This document shows, piece by piece, positions 27,865 through 37,823 of a DNA stretch of 64,000 nucleotides. The translations under genes were made by a program, and so were the position numbers. Below the pieces are notes generated by a model. The model was not told the DNA's origin. It saw only the letters and a program-made list of their open reading frames with translations, and ran no database searches. How positions within the stretch are numbered: the stretch's first letter is position 1; each line of letters begins with the position of its first letter. The DNA is from Pyrinomonadaceae bacterium (GTDB lineage Bacteria > Acidobacteriota > Blastocatellia > Pyrinomonadales > Pyrinomonadaceae). The stretch is from assembly GCA_028284415.1 (NCBI GenBank), contig JANQRU010000001.1, positions 124,001 to 188,000 of the forward strand, given 5' to 3'.

Positions 27865-27934
27865 AAAATTTTAGAAAACTTATATCACTAAATAAATGAT
27901 TCATATTTTTTGAATCAAACCAAACTATAAAACA

Positions 27935-30685
27935 ATGGCTTATTGTCACGAATGTGGTTCCGAAATAGCTGAATTAGAGGCTTTTTGCCCGTATTGCGGC
28001 ATCTCTCTTCAGCCTGTTTCAGTGCCTGAAAAAGAAACAAAAGAAGATAAACCGGAATTTATCCATGAGATTATCGAAGAAGATTCTGATAACCAGAGTT
28101 CGGAAACTGTTGATACATCAGCAGAAATTGATAGCTCTTCTGCTGATGAAATAAATGATGACTTCTCTATGTCTGAGACAGTTGTCGTTCCGTTAGAAAA
28201 AGACGAACTTGAATCTATTGAAACTGATGATTCTGTGTCTGAGATTGAAGAAGAAAATGTCTCAGCCCAACCAGAAAACATTGAATCTGAAATCGAAAAA
28301 AATGAAGTTATTTCTATTTCTGAAGAGGAAATAGTAGAAGAAGAAAATGAGCTTTCAAAACACAGTATCTTAGAAGATGATACGACCGTGAGCGAAAAGT
28401 CCGTTGAAATTGATTCAGACAAAAAAGGAGAACCTGTTTTAACATCTGATACTGACTCTATTGAAAATGAAGTTTCTGACAATATAGATCTTATTCTTTC
28501 AGATAAAGAAGAAACCTCCGCAGAAATGCCTGAACCTATTATTGAAGAAGAGAGAGTATTTAAAGTTGATGCTGAATTGTCTTCCCAAAGTGAGTCTAAC
28601 GATAATATTTCAATGAGTGTGGAAGAGTCTGATTCAAGCTCATCAACAATTGATGAGCCACAAGAGTCTTTTGTTGAAACAACTCCTGATACAACTGAAA
28701 CTGAAGTTGAAGAAATTGATACAACTGAGAATATTGAAATTGAAGAGCAGACAGAAATAGAACAAGAAAATCTTGTTGAAGAAAAGAATGAATCGGATGG
28801 AAAAGAATTTGCTGATTCGGAAATTGCTCAAGATGATGATTTTGCAGCAACTATTCCTTACGTTGCTATTGAAGAAAATAAGCCTGAAATCAACTCAGAT
28901 GATGCCCAAATTGAAGAAGTTTCATCTGTAAAAGAAGAGGTAGCTCAGTTTACTCCTGATATTGCTGAAGAACAACCAGAGCCGGACGACTTATCAGATG
29001 TTTCGCTTGAGATGGATGATGCAAGATCTGAAAAAGATAAAGAGGTCGTCGAAAACGTTGTTGAAGTTCAAAAAGCTAATTCTGAGGCTGTAAAAACAAC
29101 AGCTGAGGTTGAAGATGAGATAAGCCAGCAAGTTCCCGAGGAACAACAAGATATTGAAGATTCTGAGGCACAAACTATAGTCAAAGGCTCGAGTAAGCTT
29201 GAGAGTGTTTCAGAGGACACAACAGAATCCACAGATGTTGAGGAAGAAAAAGTTGTATCTTCAACAACTCCAAATATTGGAACTACTGATACCGATGGAA
29301 ATAAGAGTTCAAAACTAAAACCTTTATCTGAAGGCACAGTTTTAAACGCTCGCTATGAAATTGTAAGAAAAATCGGTGGTGGTGGGATGGGTGCCGTTTA
29401 TTTGGCAAGCGATAAAAATCTCGGTGGAGTTTTAAGAGCTGTCAAAGAAATGGTTCAGTCCTACATTGAAGAAGAGCAACAAGAAAAAGCTATTCAAGAC
29501 TTCAAACGGGAGTCTATGTTACTTACATCTTTGGAGCATTCTTCAATACCAACAATTTATGACTATTTCTTTGATGAAAAAGAAGCTCGATTTTATTTGG
29601 TAATGAAATATATTTCAGGTGGAGACCTAGCTGCAAGGCTTAAAGCTGCACCTGAAGGAAGGCTTGATGAAAAAAGCGTTGTGGAGTGGGGCATTCAGAT
29701 AGCAGATGTTTTATCATACCTGCATAACCGACAACCACCGATAGTTTACAGAGATTTGAAACCTGCAAATGTCATGATGGATGGTAATTCAGGTCGCATA
29801 ATGCTGATTGATTTTGGAATAGCTCGCTGGATAAATAAAGAGGAGAAAGGAGTTACCGCAGTTGGGACGATGGGATATGCTCCACCGGAATTATTTAGTG
29901 GAAATGTTGAACCGCGTTCTGATGTTTATAGTCTAGGTTCAACAATGTTTCATCTTTTGACTGGTGCTGACCCTCAAAGCAATCCACTTTTAATCTTTGA
30001 TTTTCAGAAACACCCAAGACCTCGACAGATCAATCCAAGTTTATCGGATCAGGTCGAGCGGATTGTCATGAGAGCCGTTGAGTATAATGCTGAGAAGCGT
30101 TTTGAAACAGCTACTCAAATGCGTGACGCTCTAATTAAACATTTAGAGCAATTAAGCTCAGGGCAAGTATCTTTCGGGGTTAAGCAAACTCCTCAGCCAA
30201 TCGGTTTAGAAGAACAACCTGTTTTTTGTGGGTTTTGTGGTCAAAAAATTGTAGCTTCAGATATGTTTTGTGCATTTTGCGGAGCAAAACAACCACTTGC
30301 TCAACCCGGTGTCCATTCAAAAGAGTACGTACAAACAAAGGTAACAGCTAAGCTTATGATTGATGGCACGAGTGAATTAGATGTGCCTGCTTTCATCTTG
30401 GAAAAAACTGAAAATTTAGTTGGCAGAAGAGATCCTCTTTCAAATATTTTTCCTGAAGTTGATCTATCGAAATATGATCCTCAAACAAAAATTTCCAGAA
30501 AGCACGCTAGAATTTGGCGAGATGGAGATAATTTCTTGATTGAAGATTTAGGCTCATCTAATGGAACAGTTGTGATGCAAGCTATGAAAGAAGCAATTAG
30601 GTTGGAGCCAAAAAGAGCTATTGCTTTGGCAAATGGCGACAAAATAAAGTTAGGTGACACAACCTTACAATTTGTTATTCAATAA
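27935..30685 (+). CDS. Ser/Thr protein kinase with zinc ribbons, acidic linker and FHA domain
   Basis: Domain order: zinc ribbon (residues 4-21), a very acidic Glu/Ser/Asp-rich linker (about 30-460), PknB-like kinase (about 473-735), second zinc ribbon (about 764-785, FCGFCGQ...FCAFCGA) and FHA domain (about 810-916). Kinase landmarks are present: GGGGMGAVY glycine loop, RAVKEM lysine, YRDLKPANVM catalytic loop and IDFGIAR. The usual His of HRD is Tyr here, which is tolerated in some kinases. No transmembrane helix, so it is cytoplasmic. The long linker is likely disordered and could hold autophosphorylation sites read by the FHA domains. Next genes encode an RDD protein and a PP2C-type phosphatase. 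Confidence 0.92.
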   Translation: MAYCHECGSEIAELEAFCPYCGISLQPVSVPEKETKEDKPEFIHEIIEEDSDNQSSETVDTSAEIDSSSADEINDDFSMSETVVVPLEKDELESIETDDSVSEIEEENVSAQPENIESEIEKNEVISISEEEIVEEENELSKHSILEDDTTVSEKSVEIDSDKKGEPVLTSDTDSIENEVSDNIDLILSDKEETSAEMPEPIIEEERVFKVDAELSSQSESNDNISMSVEESDSSSSTIDEPQESFVETTPDTTETEVEEIDTTENIEIEEQTEIEQENLVEEKNESDGKEFADSEIAQDDDFAATIPYVAIEENKPEINSDDAQIEEVSSVKEEVAQFTPDIAEEQPEPDDLSDVSLEMDDARSEKDKEVVENVVEVQKANSEAVKTTAEVEDEISQQVPEEQQDIEDSEAQTIVKGSSKLESVSEDTTESTDVEEEKVVSSTTPNIGTTDTDGNKSSKLKPLSEGTVLNARYEIVRKIGGGGMGAVYLASDKNLGGVLRAVKEMVQSYIEEEQQEKAIQDFKRESMLLTSLEHSSIPTIYDYFFDEKEARFYLVMKYISGGDLAARLKAAPEGRLDEKSVVEWGIQIADVLSYLHNRQPPIVYRDLKPANVMMDGNSGRIMLIDFGIARWINKEEKGVTAVGTMGYAPPELFSGNVEPRSDVYSLGSTMFHLLTGADPQSNPLLIFDFQKHPRPRQINPSLSDQVERIVMRAVEYNAEKRFETATQMRDALIKHLEQLSSGQVSFGVKQTPQPIGLEEQPVFCGFCGQKIVASDMFCAFCGAKQPLAQPGVHSKEYVQTKVTAKLMIDGTSELDVPAFILEKTENLVGRRDPLSNIFPEVDLSKYDPQTKISRKHARIWRDGDNFLIEDLGSSNGTVVMQAMKEAIRLEPKRAIALANGDKIKLGDTTLQFVIQ

Positions 30686-30703
30686 TAAATACAAAGTAGA
30701 TTT

Positions 30704-31267
30704 ATGAGTGCTAGAGCAGAGAAGATCGTATCTGCAAAAAAAGTTAAACCTAAACAAGTAGTAATCGGATTTGATGCTGAGAAATTAAAAGCTCCAATTC
30801 TGTTAAGGTGTGGAGCGTTGTTAATTGACTATCTATTGCTCATTTCAATACCAGTATTTAGTCTTTTACTTGGCAGGTATATGGGGGACGATGGAGCTGG
30901 ATTACTAAATAATGAAATTAGTAATGCGGGTTGGTTGATAACAGTTCTTCTTGCTCTCACAAACTTTTTAATTTTTCCAATGATAAATGGGCAAACTATT
31001 GGAAAAATGTTGACAGGTTTATCCATTACAACTTTAGACGGAAAAGACCCTAGAATTGGTTCACTCTTTCTTAGACATTTTATAGGATACCCACTTGTAC
31101 TTTTAACTGGTGGACTTGGTTTTTTTGTTTCACTATTTAATTCAAAAGGTAGGGCTTTACACGACTTAATAAGCAAAACGATGGTTGTGTATGGACAACA
31201 AACCGTAAAAAAAACAATCACTAGAAAGAAAGTAAGGAAAAAGAAATCTAAGGGTTCAAAAAAATAA
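30704..31267 (+). CDS. RDD-family membrane protein
   Basis: Hydrophobic protein with three transmembrane helices (about residues 37-55, 75-96 and 118-142), the RDD pattern of R..ALLIDYLLL in the first helix and NSKGRALHDLISKTMVV at the end, and a very basic Lys/Arg tail (about 165-187). RDD proteins have no settled role; some are tied to ion exchange. The gene is 18 bp after the kinase gene and 42 bp before the phosphatase gene, so it may be the membrane target or anchor of the signalling set. Confidence 0.82.
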   Translation: MSARAEKIVSAKKVKPKQVVIGFDAEKLKAPILLRCGALLIDYLLLISIPVFSLLLGRYMGDDGAGLLNNEISNAGWLITVLLALTNFLIFPMINGQTIGKMLTGLSITTLDGKDPRIGSLFLRHFIGYPLVLLTGGLGFFVSLFNSKGRALHDLISKTMVVYGQQTVKKTITRKKVRKKKSKGSKK

Positions 31268-31309
31268 TTTTCTTCAGAACAATAAATTTGATTTATCGTA
31301 GTTAAAGAT

Positions 31310-32965
31310 ATGCCGCAATTAGTAATCAAAAATTCAGATAGCACAGTTGAAACATTCCCCCTGTCTCGCCTACGTACAACTATCGGACGTTCGGCAAGAA
31401 GTGATGTTTGTATCCCCGATGCTTTTGCTTCTCGATTACATGCTGAACTTCGACAAGAAGGAGATACATACTGGTTACAAGATTTAGGTTCTGCAAACGG
31501 AACTCGTTACAACGGATCAGTTGTGAATATGCCAATCCCAATTGTTTCAGGTGGTGAAATTCAAATTGGAGAAACCAAAATTGTTTTTGAAGATGAAAAA
31601 GTTGAAAAAAGTCAGAATGCTACGCTAATTGCTGACAACACCCAAGCACTTGATCCCTCAATGACTATTTCTTTTTCACGTAAGAAAAATCCAACATCTG
31701 AGATTCTGGAATCACAATTTTCTTCACGAAATGAATTGGTTGGATTAATTAGTAAAGTTGGTGTCACTCTTTTATCATCAACAGGTTTACAGGAAACTCT
31801 GACCCAAGTTGCAACGTTAGTGTTTGAAGCTGTTCCAGCTGATCGAGTTGTCATAATGCTGAAAGATGAGGCTGAGTCGGACGGGATGAAAATTGCGGTC
31901 GCAAGAGAAAGAGGTAAGGACGATCAACCTGATGAAGTAAGAATAAGCCGTACGGTCATGGAAGAAGTGATGGTGAATGGAAAATCAGTCCTAACCTCTG
32001 ATGCCCAGCATGATCCGAAATTTGCAAGTCAGACTATGGCTTTGCTTGGTGTTCGATCAGTATTGGCAGTGCCTTTAAGTGTTAACGAAAGTGAAGTTTT
32101 CGGTATCGTTTATGCTGATTCTCCAACTTATGAAACTACTTTTACGGAAGAACATTTAAATATTCTTACAACGCTTGCTTCGGTTGCTTCTATTCGTGTC
32201 GAAAATGCTCGATTGATGGAAGAGCATTTTGAACGCAAAAGAATGGAGCGTGAGCTAGAGCTTGCAACTGAAATTCAACAGAGATTTCAACCCTCTGCTC
32301 CTCCAATAGTTGATGGATATGAATTGCAAGGAATCTCATTTGCTTGTTATGAGATTGGCGGTGATTACTACGACTTTATTCCAAGACAGAATGGAAATAT
32401 GATAATCGCTCTTGGCGATGTTTCTGGAAAAGGAACTGCCGCTGCACTTTTGATGTCTAGTTTACATGCTGCAATTCATGCACAGACTGTTGCCAACAGC
32501 ACATTGCCCCAAGCAGTCAAAGCGGTAAATGAGTATCTGGCTATAAATACACCATCTAATAGGTTTATAACATTTTTTGTGGCTGAATTAGATCCAATAA
32601 CTGGCGAACTGACATACATAAATGCCGGACACAATCCGCCATTAGTTGCCAAAACAGATGGAGCTGTCATTGAACTCGAATCAGGTGGTTTCCCATTAGG
32701 TATAATGCCAAATGCAGAATTCGAGCTAGGAAAAATTACTCTTAATCAAGGTGAATCAATGGTTGTTTTCTCTGATGGCGTGTCTGAAGCCGAAAATGTC
32801 GAAGGTGAAGAGTTTGGGATTGAAAGACTGACCGAAGTAATCAGAGGTAACATACAAAAATCAGCTTCAGGCATGAGAGATAAAATCGAGTCTTCTCTTT
32901 CCACATTTACTACTACGGCTCCTGCAAATGACGATATAACCCTCGTAATTGTCAAAAAGACTTAA
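31310..32965 (+). CDS. FHA-GAF-PP2C (RsbU/SpoIIE type) phosphatase
   Basis: FHA domain (about residues 20-85, IGRSARSD, SRLHAEL, LQDLGSANGTRYN), GAF domain (about 145-300), then a SpoIIE-type PP2C phosphatase (about 320-550) with the metal Asp motifs GGDYYDF and GDVSGKG and the later SDGVSEA and NDDITLV. Metal ligands look complete. Probably dephosphorylates Ser/Thr sites, with activity set by the GAF sensor, and pairs with the kinase upstream. No transmembrane segment. Confidence 0.9.
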   Translation: MPQLVIKNSDSTVETFPLSRLRTTIGRSARSDVCIPDAFASRLHAELRQEGDTYWLQDLGSANGTRYNGSVVNMPIPIVSGGEIQIGETKIVFEDEKVEKSQNATLIADNTQALDPSMTISFSRKKNPTSEILESQFSSRNELVGLISKVGVTLLSSTGLQETLTQVATLVFEAVPADRVVIMLKDEAESDGMKIAVARERGKDDQPDEVRISRTVMEEVMVNGKSVLTSDAQHDPKFASQTMALLGVRSVLAVPLSVNESEVFGIVYADSPTYETTFTEEHLNILTTLASVASIRVENARLMEEHFERKRMERELELATEIQQRFQPSAPPIVDGYELQGISFACYEIGGDYYDFIPRQNGNMIIALGDVSGKGTAAALLMSSLHAAIHAQTVANSTLPQAVKAVNEYLAINTPSNRFITFFVAELDPITGELTYINAGHNPPLVAKTDGAVIELESGGFPLGIMPNAEFELGKITLNQGESMVVFSDGVSEAENVEGEEFGIERLTEVIRGNIQKSASGMRDKIESSLSTFTTTAPANDDITLVIVKKT

Positions 32966-33026
32966 ACGCTAAGTGTTAAACATTCTTTATAATTGTTGAC
33001 CATCCTTAATATATTATATTAATATA

Positions 33027-33060
33027 GATACGGGTTTTTCTACCCATATCTTATTTTTTT
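33027..33060 (+). terminator. Hairpin with T run between phosphatase and HD-GYP genes
   Basis: Stem 33027-33035 with 33042-33050 (one mismatch), then a T-rich tail. A possible promoter (TTGACC near 32996, 18 bases, TAATAT) lies just before it, so it may also act in the leader of the HD-GYP gene. Confidence 0.6.
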
Positions 33061-33079
33061 CCCGCACACACCTTTCCAA

Positions 33080-34885
33080 ATGGCTCAACGAAAAAAAATA
33101 ATCAGTCTTAGATATATTGTTTTAATAACACTCTTACTAGTAGGTGTTTTACCATTAATTGTTACCGGATGGTTTTTATCTGACAGAAGTGCTAAGGAAC
33201 TCCGTGCAGTAGAGGGAAGATATCAAACTCAGCTTGTACAGGATAAAGCCAGACAGATCGAAATGTATGGGCAAAGATACAGTAATCTTGTAAAAAACTT
33301 CGCAAATGCACTTGAATTATCAAATGATGATTCTGTTTTAACTTCCTTAAAAACACAAGAAAAATTAGGTGAGTCATTAAAAGAAAATCCAAATTTAATA
33401 GCTTTATTCATCAAACCAATTCAGGAAGAATCAGTTAGTGCCTATCGAACAGAGGCAATTAGTCTAAAAGAGATTGACAGTTTATCAACTGCGGTTTTAG
33501 GAAAAGTTAGTGATGAAAATTTTGTTATCAGTCAACCTCAATTAATTGAATCAAGTAATCAAGCTGTTTTGACAATGGCTTCACCAGTTTATATTTCAGG
33601 CAATATCACAGCTGCGGTTGTGGCAATTGTTTCGTTAGAAGGAATCTCTCGGATTGTTGTTGACCGTCCGATGAGTGAAAAAGATTTATGGCAATATGGT
33701 CTTCCGATTATATTTGTTGTTGACGAAAATGGAAGAGCCATATCACATCCGAATTCTTCATACACAACAAGCCTCAAACCTTTAACTGAATTAAAAATCG
33801 TTCAGGAATGGAAAGACACTAATACTCAAATACAGTCTGCATTGTTACCCTTTGATGTAACTCATGAAGGTGAATTACATAATATGATTGGTGCATATTC
33901 GACGGCTAGCTTTGCTAAATCTCTTAAATTTGGTGTTGTCGTGATGCAAGACGAAGCTATGGCTTTGGCATCCGTCAGCGATATGCGTAAACAAACTTGG
34001 ATTATAAGTTTAGCACTCGCTTTCATAGCATTAATTATCGGATTGCTATTGGCGAGGCAATTAACTTTACCTTTGTTAAATCTTGTATCTATTGCTCAGA
34101 AAATTTCAGGTGGCGATCTTTCTACTCGAATCAAGTCAAAAAATATCACTGAAATTGGAACACTCGGCGAAGCGTTTGACACGATGAGTGATGAATTGGA
34201 GCAACACATCGCTAATTTAGCGAAAGCAGCAGAGGAGAACCGGGAACTTTTCGTTGGAGCAACTAAAGCACTTGCAGCGGCAATTGACGGAAAAGATCGC
34301 TATACACGAGGTCATTCAGAGCGTGTGTCAAGAGTTTCTGTTGCAATCGGACAGAGACTTGGAATGGGCGAAGAAGAATTAGAAACTCTTCGTATCAGTG
34401 CTTTGCTACATGACGTTGGAAAAATTGGTATTGATGACTCTATTCTCAAAAAACCAGCCGCTCTAACCGATGAAGAATACGAAATAATGAAAACTCACCC
34501 TCAAAAAGGCTACAAGATAATGAAAAACATTCCTGCAATGAAAGAATTTTTGCCGGGAATGTATATGCACCATGAAATGATTAATGGCGAGGGCTATCCA
34601 CAGGGATTGAGGGGAGAAGATATTCCTCTTCAAGCGAAAATTGTTTCCGTCGCTGACACTTTTGATGCGATGACAATTGACCGACCGTATTCAAAAGGGA
34701 TGGAACTTGATGCCGCCCTTGATCGAATCAGAAGTTTTGTTGGTACAAGATACGACGGAAAAGTAGTTGAAGCACTTGTTCAAGCTTGTACTGAAGGTCA
34801 AATCGGAATCGGGAGAGTTAAACTTAATAACTTTAAGAAAAAGGGTGATAAAAAAGCGACACCTTCCGCAAAGAAAGTTGCTTAG
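33080..34885 (+). CDS. Membrane sensor with HAMP and HD-GYP domain (c-di-GMP phosphodiesterase)
   Basis: Transmembrane helix (about residues 12-30), a periplasmic sensor of about 270 residues (Cache-like by length and position), second helix (about 308-328), HAMP linker (about 330-382), then an HD-GYP domain (about 395-585). Catalytic landmarks are present: HD of LLHDVGKIG, HPQKGYKIM, MHHEMINGEGYPQG with the GYP triad, and SVADTFDAM. HD-GYP enzymes split c-di-GMP. A Lys-rich tail ends the protein. No GGDEF protein is in the window. Confidence 0.9.
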   Translation: MAQRKKIISLRYIVLITLLLVGVLPLIVTGWFLSDRSAKELRAVEGRYQTQLVQDKARQIEMYGQRYSNLVKNFANALELSNDDSVLTSLKTQEKLGESLKENPNLIALFIKPIQEESVSAYRTEAISLKEIDSLSTAVLGKVSDENFVISQPQLIESSNQAVLTMASPVYISGNITAAVVAIVSLEGISRIVVDRPMSEKDLWQYGLPIIFVVDENGRAISHPNSSYTTSLKPLTELKIVQEWKDTNTQIQSALLPFDVTHEGELHNMIGAYSTASFAKSLKFGVVVMQDEAMALASVSDMRKQTWIISLALAFIALIIGLLLARQLTLPLLNLVSIAQKISGGDLSTRIKSKNITEIGTLGEAFDTMSDELEQHIANLAKAAEENRELFVGATKALAAAIDGKDRYTRGHSERVSRVSVAIGQRLGMGEEELETLRISALLHDVGKIGIDDSILKKPAALTDEEYEIMKTHPQKGYKIMKNIPAMKEFLPGMYMHHEMINGEGYPQGLRGEDIPLQAKIVSVADTFDAMTIDRPYSKGMELDAALDRIRSFVGTRYDGKVVEALVQACTEGQIGIGRVKLNNFKKKGDKKATPSAKKVA

Positions 34886-34955
34886 ATAGGTTATAAATCT
34901 CACAAATCAAACACTCAAATTAAATCGAAGAGGAAAAAACAGAGGTTAAAAACCA

Positions 34956-36629
34956 ATGGAAAATCCAAACGAAATATGGCAAGTAGATGTAAATGGCGAA
35001 ATCTACGATACAAGTTTTGAGGAACTGACAAATTGGGTTCTTGAAAGCTCGGTTTTAAAAACTGACAAAGTCAGACGCGGTAACTTGCGTTGGTTAGAAG
35101 CTGGAAAGGTACCTATGCTCAGAGAATTTTTCAATGCAAAAGAGCAGGGTATTACTCCTCCCAATGTGAGTATCAATACGCCAGAAGCAGATTCAAATGA
35201 AAATGCTGATGCTGTTCAAAGCGAACAAAATTCATTTAATTTGTCGGATAATCAAGTAAATGAAACCCAAACATTTGGTGAAGAGCCTGTTTTTGATCAA
35301 AAAGAAGCTGAATTTCAGGATGACTTTAACTCTCTTGAGAATAATATCGACAATATTGATACGTCAGTTTGCGATATGCACAAAGACGCACCTTCATCCT
35401 ATCTTTGTGAAGCTTGTTCACATGCGTTTTGCAAAGCTTGTCCGAATAGCTATGGCGGGACTGTAAAAACTTGTCCTTACTGTGGAGGAATGTGTAAACC
35501 TCTCAAAGAATTTCAAGATAATAGACAAAGAGAATTTCAATATAGAAGCGATATTTCTGGCGGTTTTGGGTTTGATGATTTTGGAAAAGCTTTAGCTTAC
35601 CCATTTAAATTTAAATCTAGTTTATTTTTTGGTGGTTTATTATTTGCAATCCTTAGTTACGGTCAAAGTGCAGCAAGTATCGGAAGTATATTTTTGATCG
35701 GTGCTGCATTGATTTGTTTTATGCTGGCAAATGCTCTTACATTTGGAGTATTGGCAAATACGATTGATAATTTCTCGCAAGGATATACGGATAGAAATTT
35801 CATGCCAAGCTTTGATGATTTTTCATTGTGGGATGATGTAGTCCATCCGTTTTTTCTGAGCATTGCTGTCTATATTTCATCATTTGGATTGCTGATAGCG
35901 ATAGTTTTTGGAACTGTCTGGTATGCATGGAATTCTTTTTCAAGCCAAATTGCTAATCCAACGCAAGATACTATTTCAACTTTGGATAAACAGTCTGCTC
36001 AATCAATAGATCATGTTAAAAAGGTAACTGAGAAACTAAAACAACAAAATGCGGGAAGAAGCGGCATTGAGGTTGGAGAAGATGGGTTAACTGATGCTCA
36101 AAGAGCAAATGTACAAGAAGAAGCTGAATTTCAAAGACTTAATGATTTAACGAAAAATTACAAGAAAGCTCAACTCGAATCTACAATTGGGAAAACGCCC
36201 GAAACTCAAGAAAAAGAGATGAAGGCAATGCTTACCCAATTTATGCAATTTGCAGGTATTTTTCTGTTACTCGCAGGTTTGGCTTTGCTTTGGGGATTAT
36301 TTTATTTTCCAGCTGCTTGTGCAGTTGCAGGATACACACGCTCGTTCGTCGCAACCATAAATCCTCTGGTTGGTTTGGATACCATAAAACATCTTGGATT
36401 TGATTACGTCAAGATTCTCTTTATGTGTTTCTTGATGTCAATTATGTCAAGTGTCATTGGGATGATCTTAAGTATTATCTTTTTACCATTTGCTTTACCG
36501 AGGTTTGGAAATTTACCAGCCCAATTTGTCGGTAGTTTCTTTTCCTTCTACTTTGCGATAGCTTTTGCAGTTACATTAGGTTATGCACTGTATAAAAACT
36601 CAGACAAATTAAAGCTTTACAAAGGATAA
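34956..36629 (+). CDS. Multi-domain membrane protein with GYF-like head and B-box-like zinc finger
   Basis: The N terminus (about residues 7-60, IWQVDVNGEIYDTSF...GNLRWLEAGKVP) resembles the GYF_2/DUF4339-type domain. A disordered acidic stretch is followed by a Cys/His zinc-finger segment (about 137-185: CDMHKDAPSSYLCEACSHAF, then CKACPNS and CPYCGG), like B-box fingers. The C-terminal half is a membrane domain of about six helices with a long cytoplasmic coiled or charged loop (about 330-425). Function unknown. Follows the HD-GYP gene after 70 bp and closes with a terminator, so it belongs to the signalling block by position. Confidence 0.7.
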   Translation: MENPNEIWQVDVNGEIYDTSFEELTNWVLESSVLKTDKVRRGNLRWLEAGKVPMLREFFNAKEQGITPPNVSINTPEADSNENADAVQSEQNSFNLSDNQVNETQTFGEEPVFDQKEAEFQDDFNSLENNIDNIDTSVCDMHKDAPSSYLCEACSHAFCKACPNSYGGTVKTCPYCGGMCKPLKEFQDNRQREFQYRSDISGGFGFDDFGKALAYPFKFKSSLFFGGLLFAILSYGQSAASIGSIFLIGAALICFMLANALTFGVLANTIDNFSQGYTDRNFMPSFDDFSLWDDVVHPFFLSIAVYISSFGLLIAIVFGTVWYAWNSFSSQIANPTQDTISTLDKQSAQSIDHVKKVTEKLKQQNAGRSGIEVGEDGLTDAQRANVQEEAEFQRLNDLTKNYKKAQLESTIGKTPETQEKEMKAMLTQFMQFAGIFLLLAGLALLWGLFYFPAACAVAGYTRSFVATINPLVGLDTIKHLGFDYVKILFMCFLMSIMSSVIGMILSIIFLPFALPRFGNLPAQFVGSFFSFYFAIAFAVTLGYALYKNSDKLKLYKG

Positions 36630-36650
36630 ATAAAAAGTAAAAATTTACTT

Positions 36651-36690
36651 AAAAAGGTAAAAGCCGCAAATGCTTTTGCCTTTTATTTTG
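36651..36690 (+). terminator. Rho-independent terminator
   Basis: Stem around 36656-36664 with 36672-36680 (one G-U pair), seven-base loop and T-rich tail. Ends the signalling block. Confidence 0.8.
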
Positions 36691-36791
36691 TTTAAAACGT
36701 CTGTTTGTTTGTCAAAGGTTTCTTAACTATAATTTTAAGTTTGCTAGACATAATAATTTAGCTTTAGTTATTTTATTCAGGAATTATACAA

Positions 36792-37823
36792 ATGGCATTT
36801 TGGCGACGAAAGAAAAAAGATAAATTTTCGACTTCGACTCTTGGGCTTGATAGATCTATTGAGGAATTAAAAGCTGAAGAAGAAGCGATAGAGAAAGAAT
36901 TCGGTGTTCGTTTTAATAAAGCGATTTCTAAAACACGGAATTCTATTAACGACAAACTAGATTCTGTTTTTGAAAATAGAAAACAGATTGATGACCAATT
37001 TCTTGATGAACTTGAAGAAATGCTCATCTCAACAGACATAGGTGTTTCAACGACATTTCAAATACTAGACGAAGTTCGCAAAGGTGTTTCCAGACAGGAA
37101 ATCAATGATTTGGATGCTTTAAAAAAAGCCATGAAAAAAGAACTTCTGGATATTTTAGATAGCACCGGAAATGATGGCGTAGCATCAGAAACTGAAGTTT
37201 CGAGAAGTATCAAACCTTACGTTTTGATGGTTGTTGGAGTTAATGGAGTTGGAAAAACTACAACGATTGGAAAACTCGCTCAAAGAATCAAAGATGAAGG
37301 AAATCAAGTAATGATCTGTGCCGCAGATACATTCCGTGCCGCTGCTTCTGACCAATTAGAAATTTGGGCACAGCGTGCTGATGTTCCTTTAATCCAACAA
37401 AAACAGGGAACAGATCCGGCAGCAGTTTTGTTCGACGCACTAAAATCTGCAAAAGCCAGAGAAGCGGATGTTTTGATCGTTGATACTGCCGGAAGACTCC
37501 ATAATAAATCAAACCTTATGGCGGAACTCGAAAAAATGAAACGAGTCGCAGGAAGAGAAGTCGAAAAAGCTCCACATGAAACCTTGCTTGTAATTGATGC
37601 CGTAACGGGACAAAACGGACTCGAACAAGCCCGCCAATTTATGAAAACCGCAGATGTTACAGGAATTGTCTTAACCAAACTCGACGGTACAGCAAAAGGT
37701 GGAATCGCAGTGGCTATTTCAAAAGAACTTGATTTACCGATCCGCTACATTGGAATCGGCGAAGGGGTTGACGATTTAATGGTTTTCAACTCAGAAGATT
37801 ATGTCAACGGGTTGTTTAATTAA
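36792..37823 (+). CDS. ftsY: Signal recognition particle receptor FtsY
   Basis: SRP-type GTPase: N domain (about residues 20-110), then G domain with P-loop GVNGVGKTT, the DTFRAAA insertion-box motif, [13 protein letters not shown] and [10 protein letters not shown]. Short basic N terminus ([10 protein letters not shown]) may touch the membrane; the long acidic A domain of E. coli FtsY is missing, as in many phyla. Guides ribosome-nascent chain complexes to the translocon. Stop is immediately followed by the TTG proposed for ribD. Confidence 0.95.
   Translation: MAFWRRKKKDKFSTSTLGLDRSIEELKAEEEAIEKEFGVRFNKAISKTRNSINDKLDSVFENRKQIDDQFLDELEEMLISTDIGVSTTFQILDEVRKGVSRQEINDLDALKKAMKKELLDILDSTGNDGVASETEVSRSIKPYVLMVVGVNGVGKTTTIGKLAQRIKDEGNQVMICAADTFRAAASDQLEIWAQRADVPLIQQKQGTDPAAVLFDALKSAKAREADVLIVDTAGRLHNKSNLMAELEKMKRVAGREVEKAPHETLLVIDAVTGQNGLEQARQFMKTADVTGIVLTKLDGTAKGGIAVAISKELDLPIRYIGIGEGVDDLMVFNSEDYVNGLFN

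Noticed and set aside
28009..28482. Ser-rich minus-strand ORF
   Set aside because: Mirror of the acidic Glu-rich linker of the kinase gene; low-complexity artefact.
28024..29320. Repeat array inside the kinase linker
   Set aside because: Glu/Ser/Asp-rich low complexity, but no regular unit length at DNA or protein level.
37700..37823. Possible FMN riboswitch before ribD
   Set aside because: ribD follows ftsY with no gap and no conserved FMN-aptamer sequence is visible.
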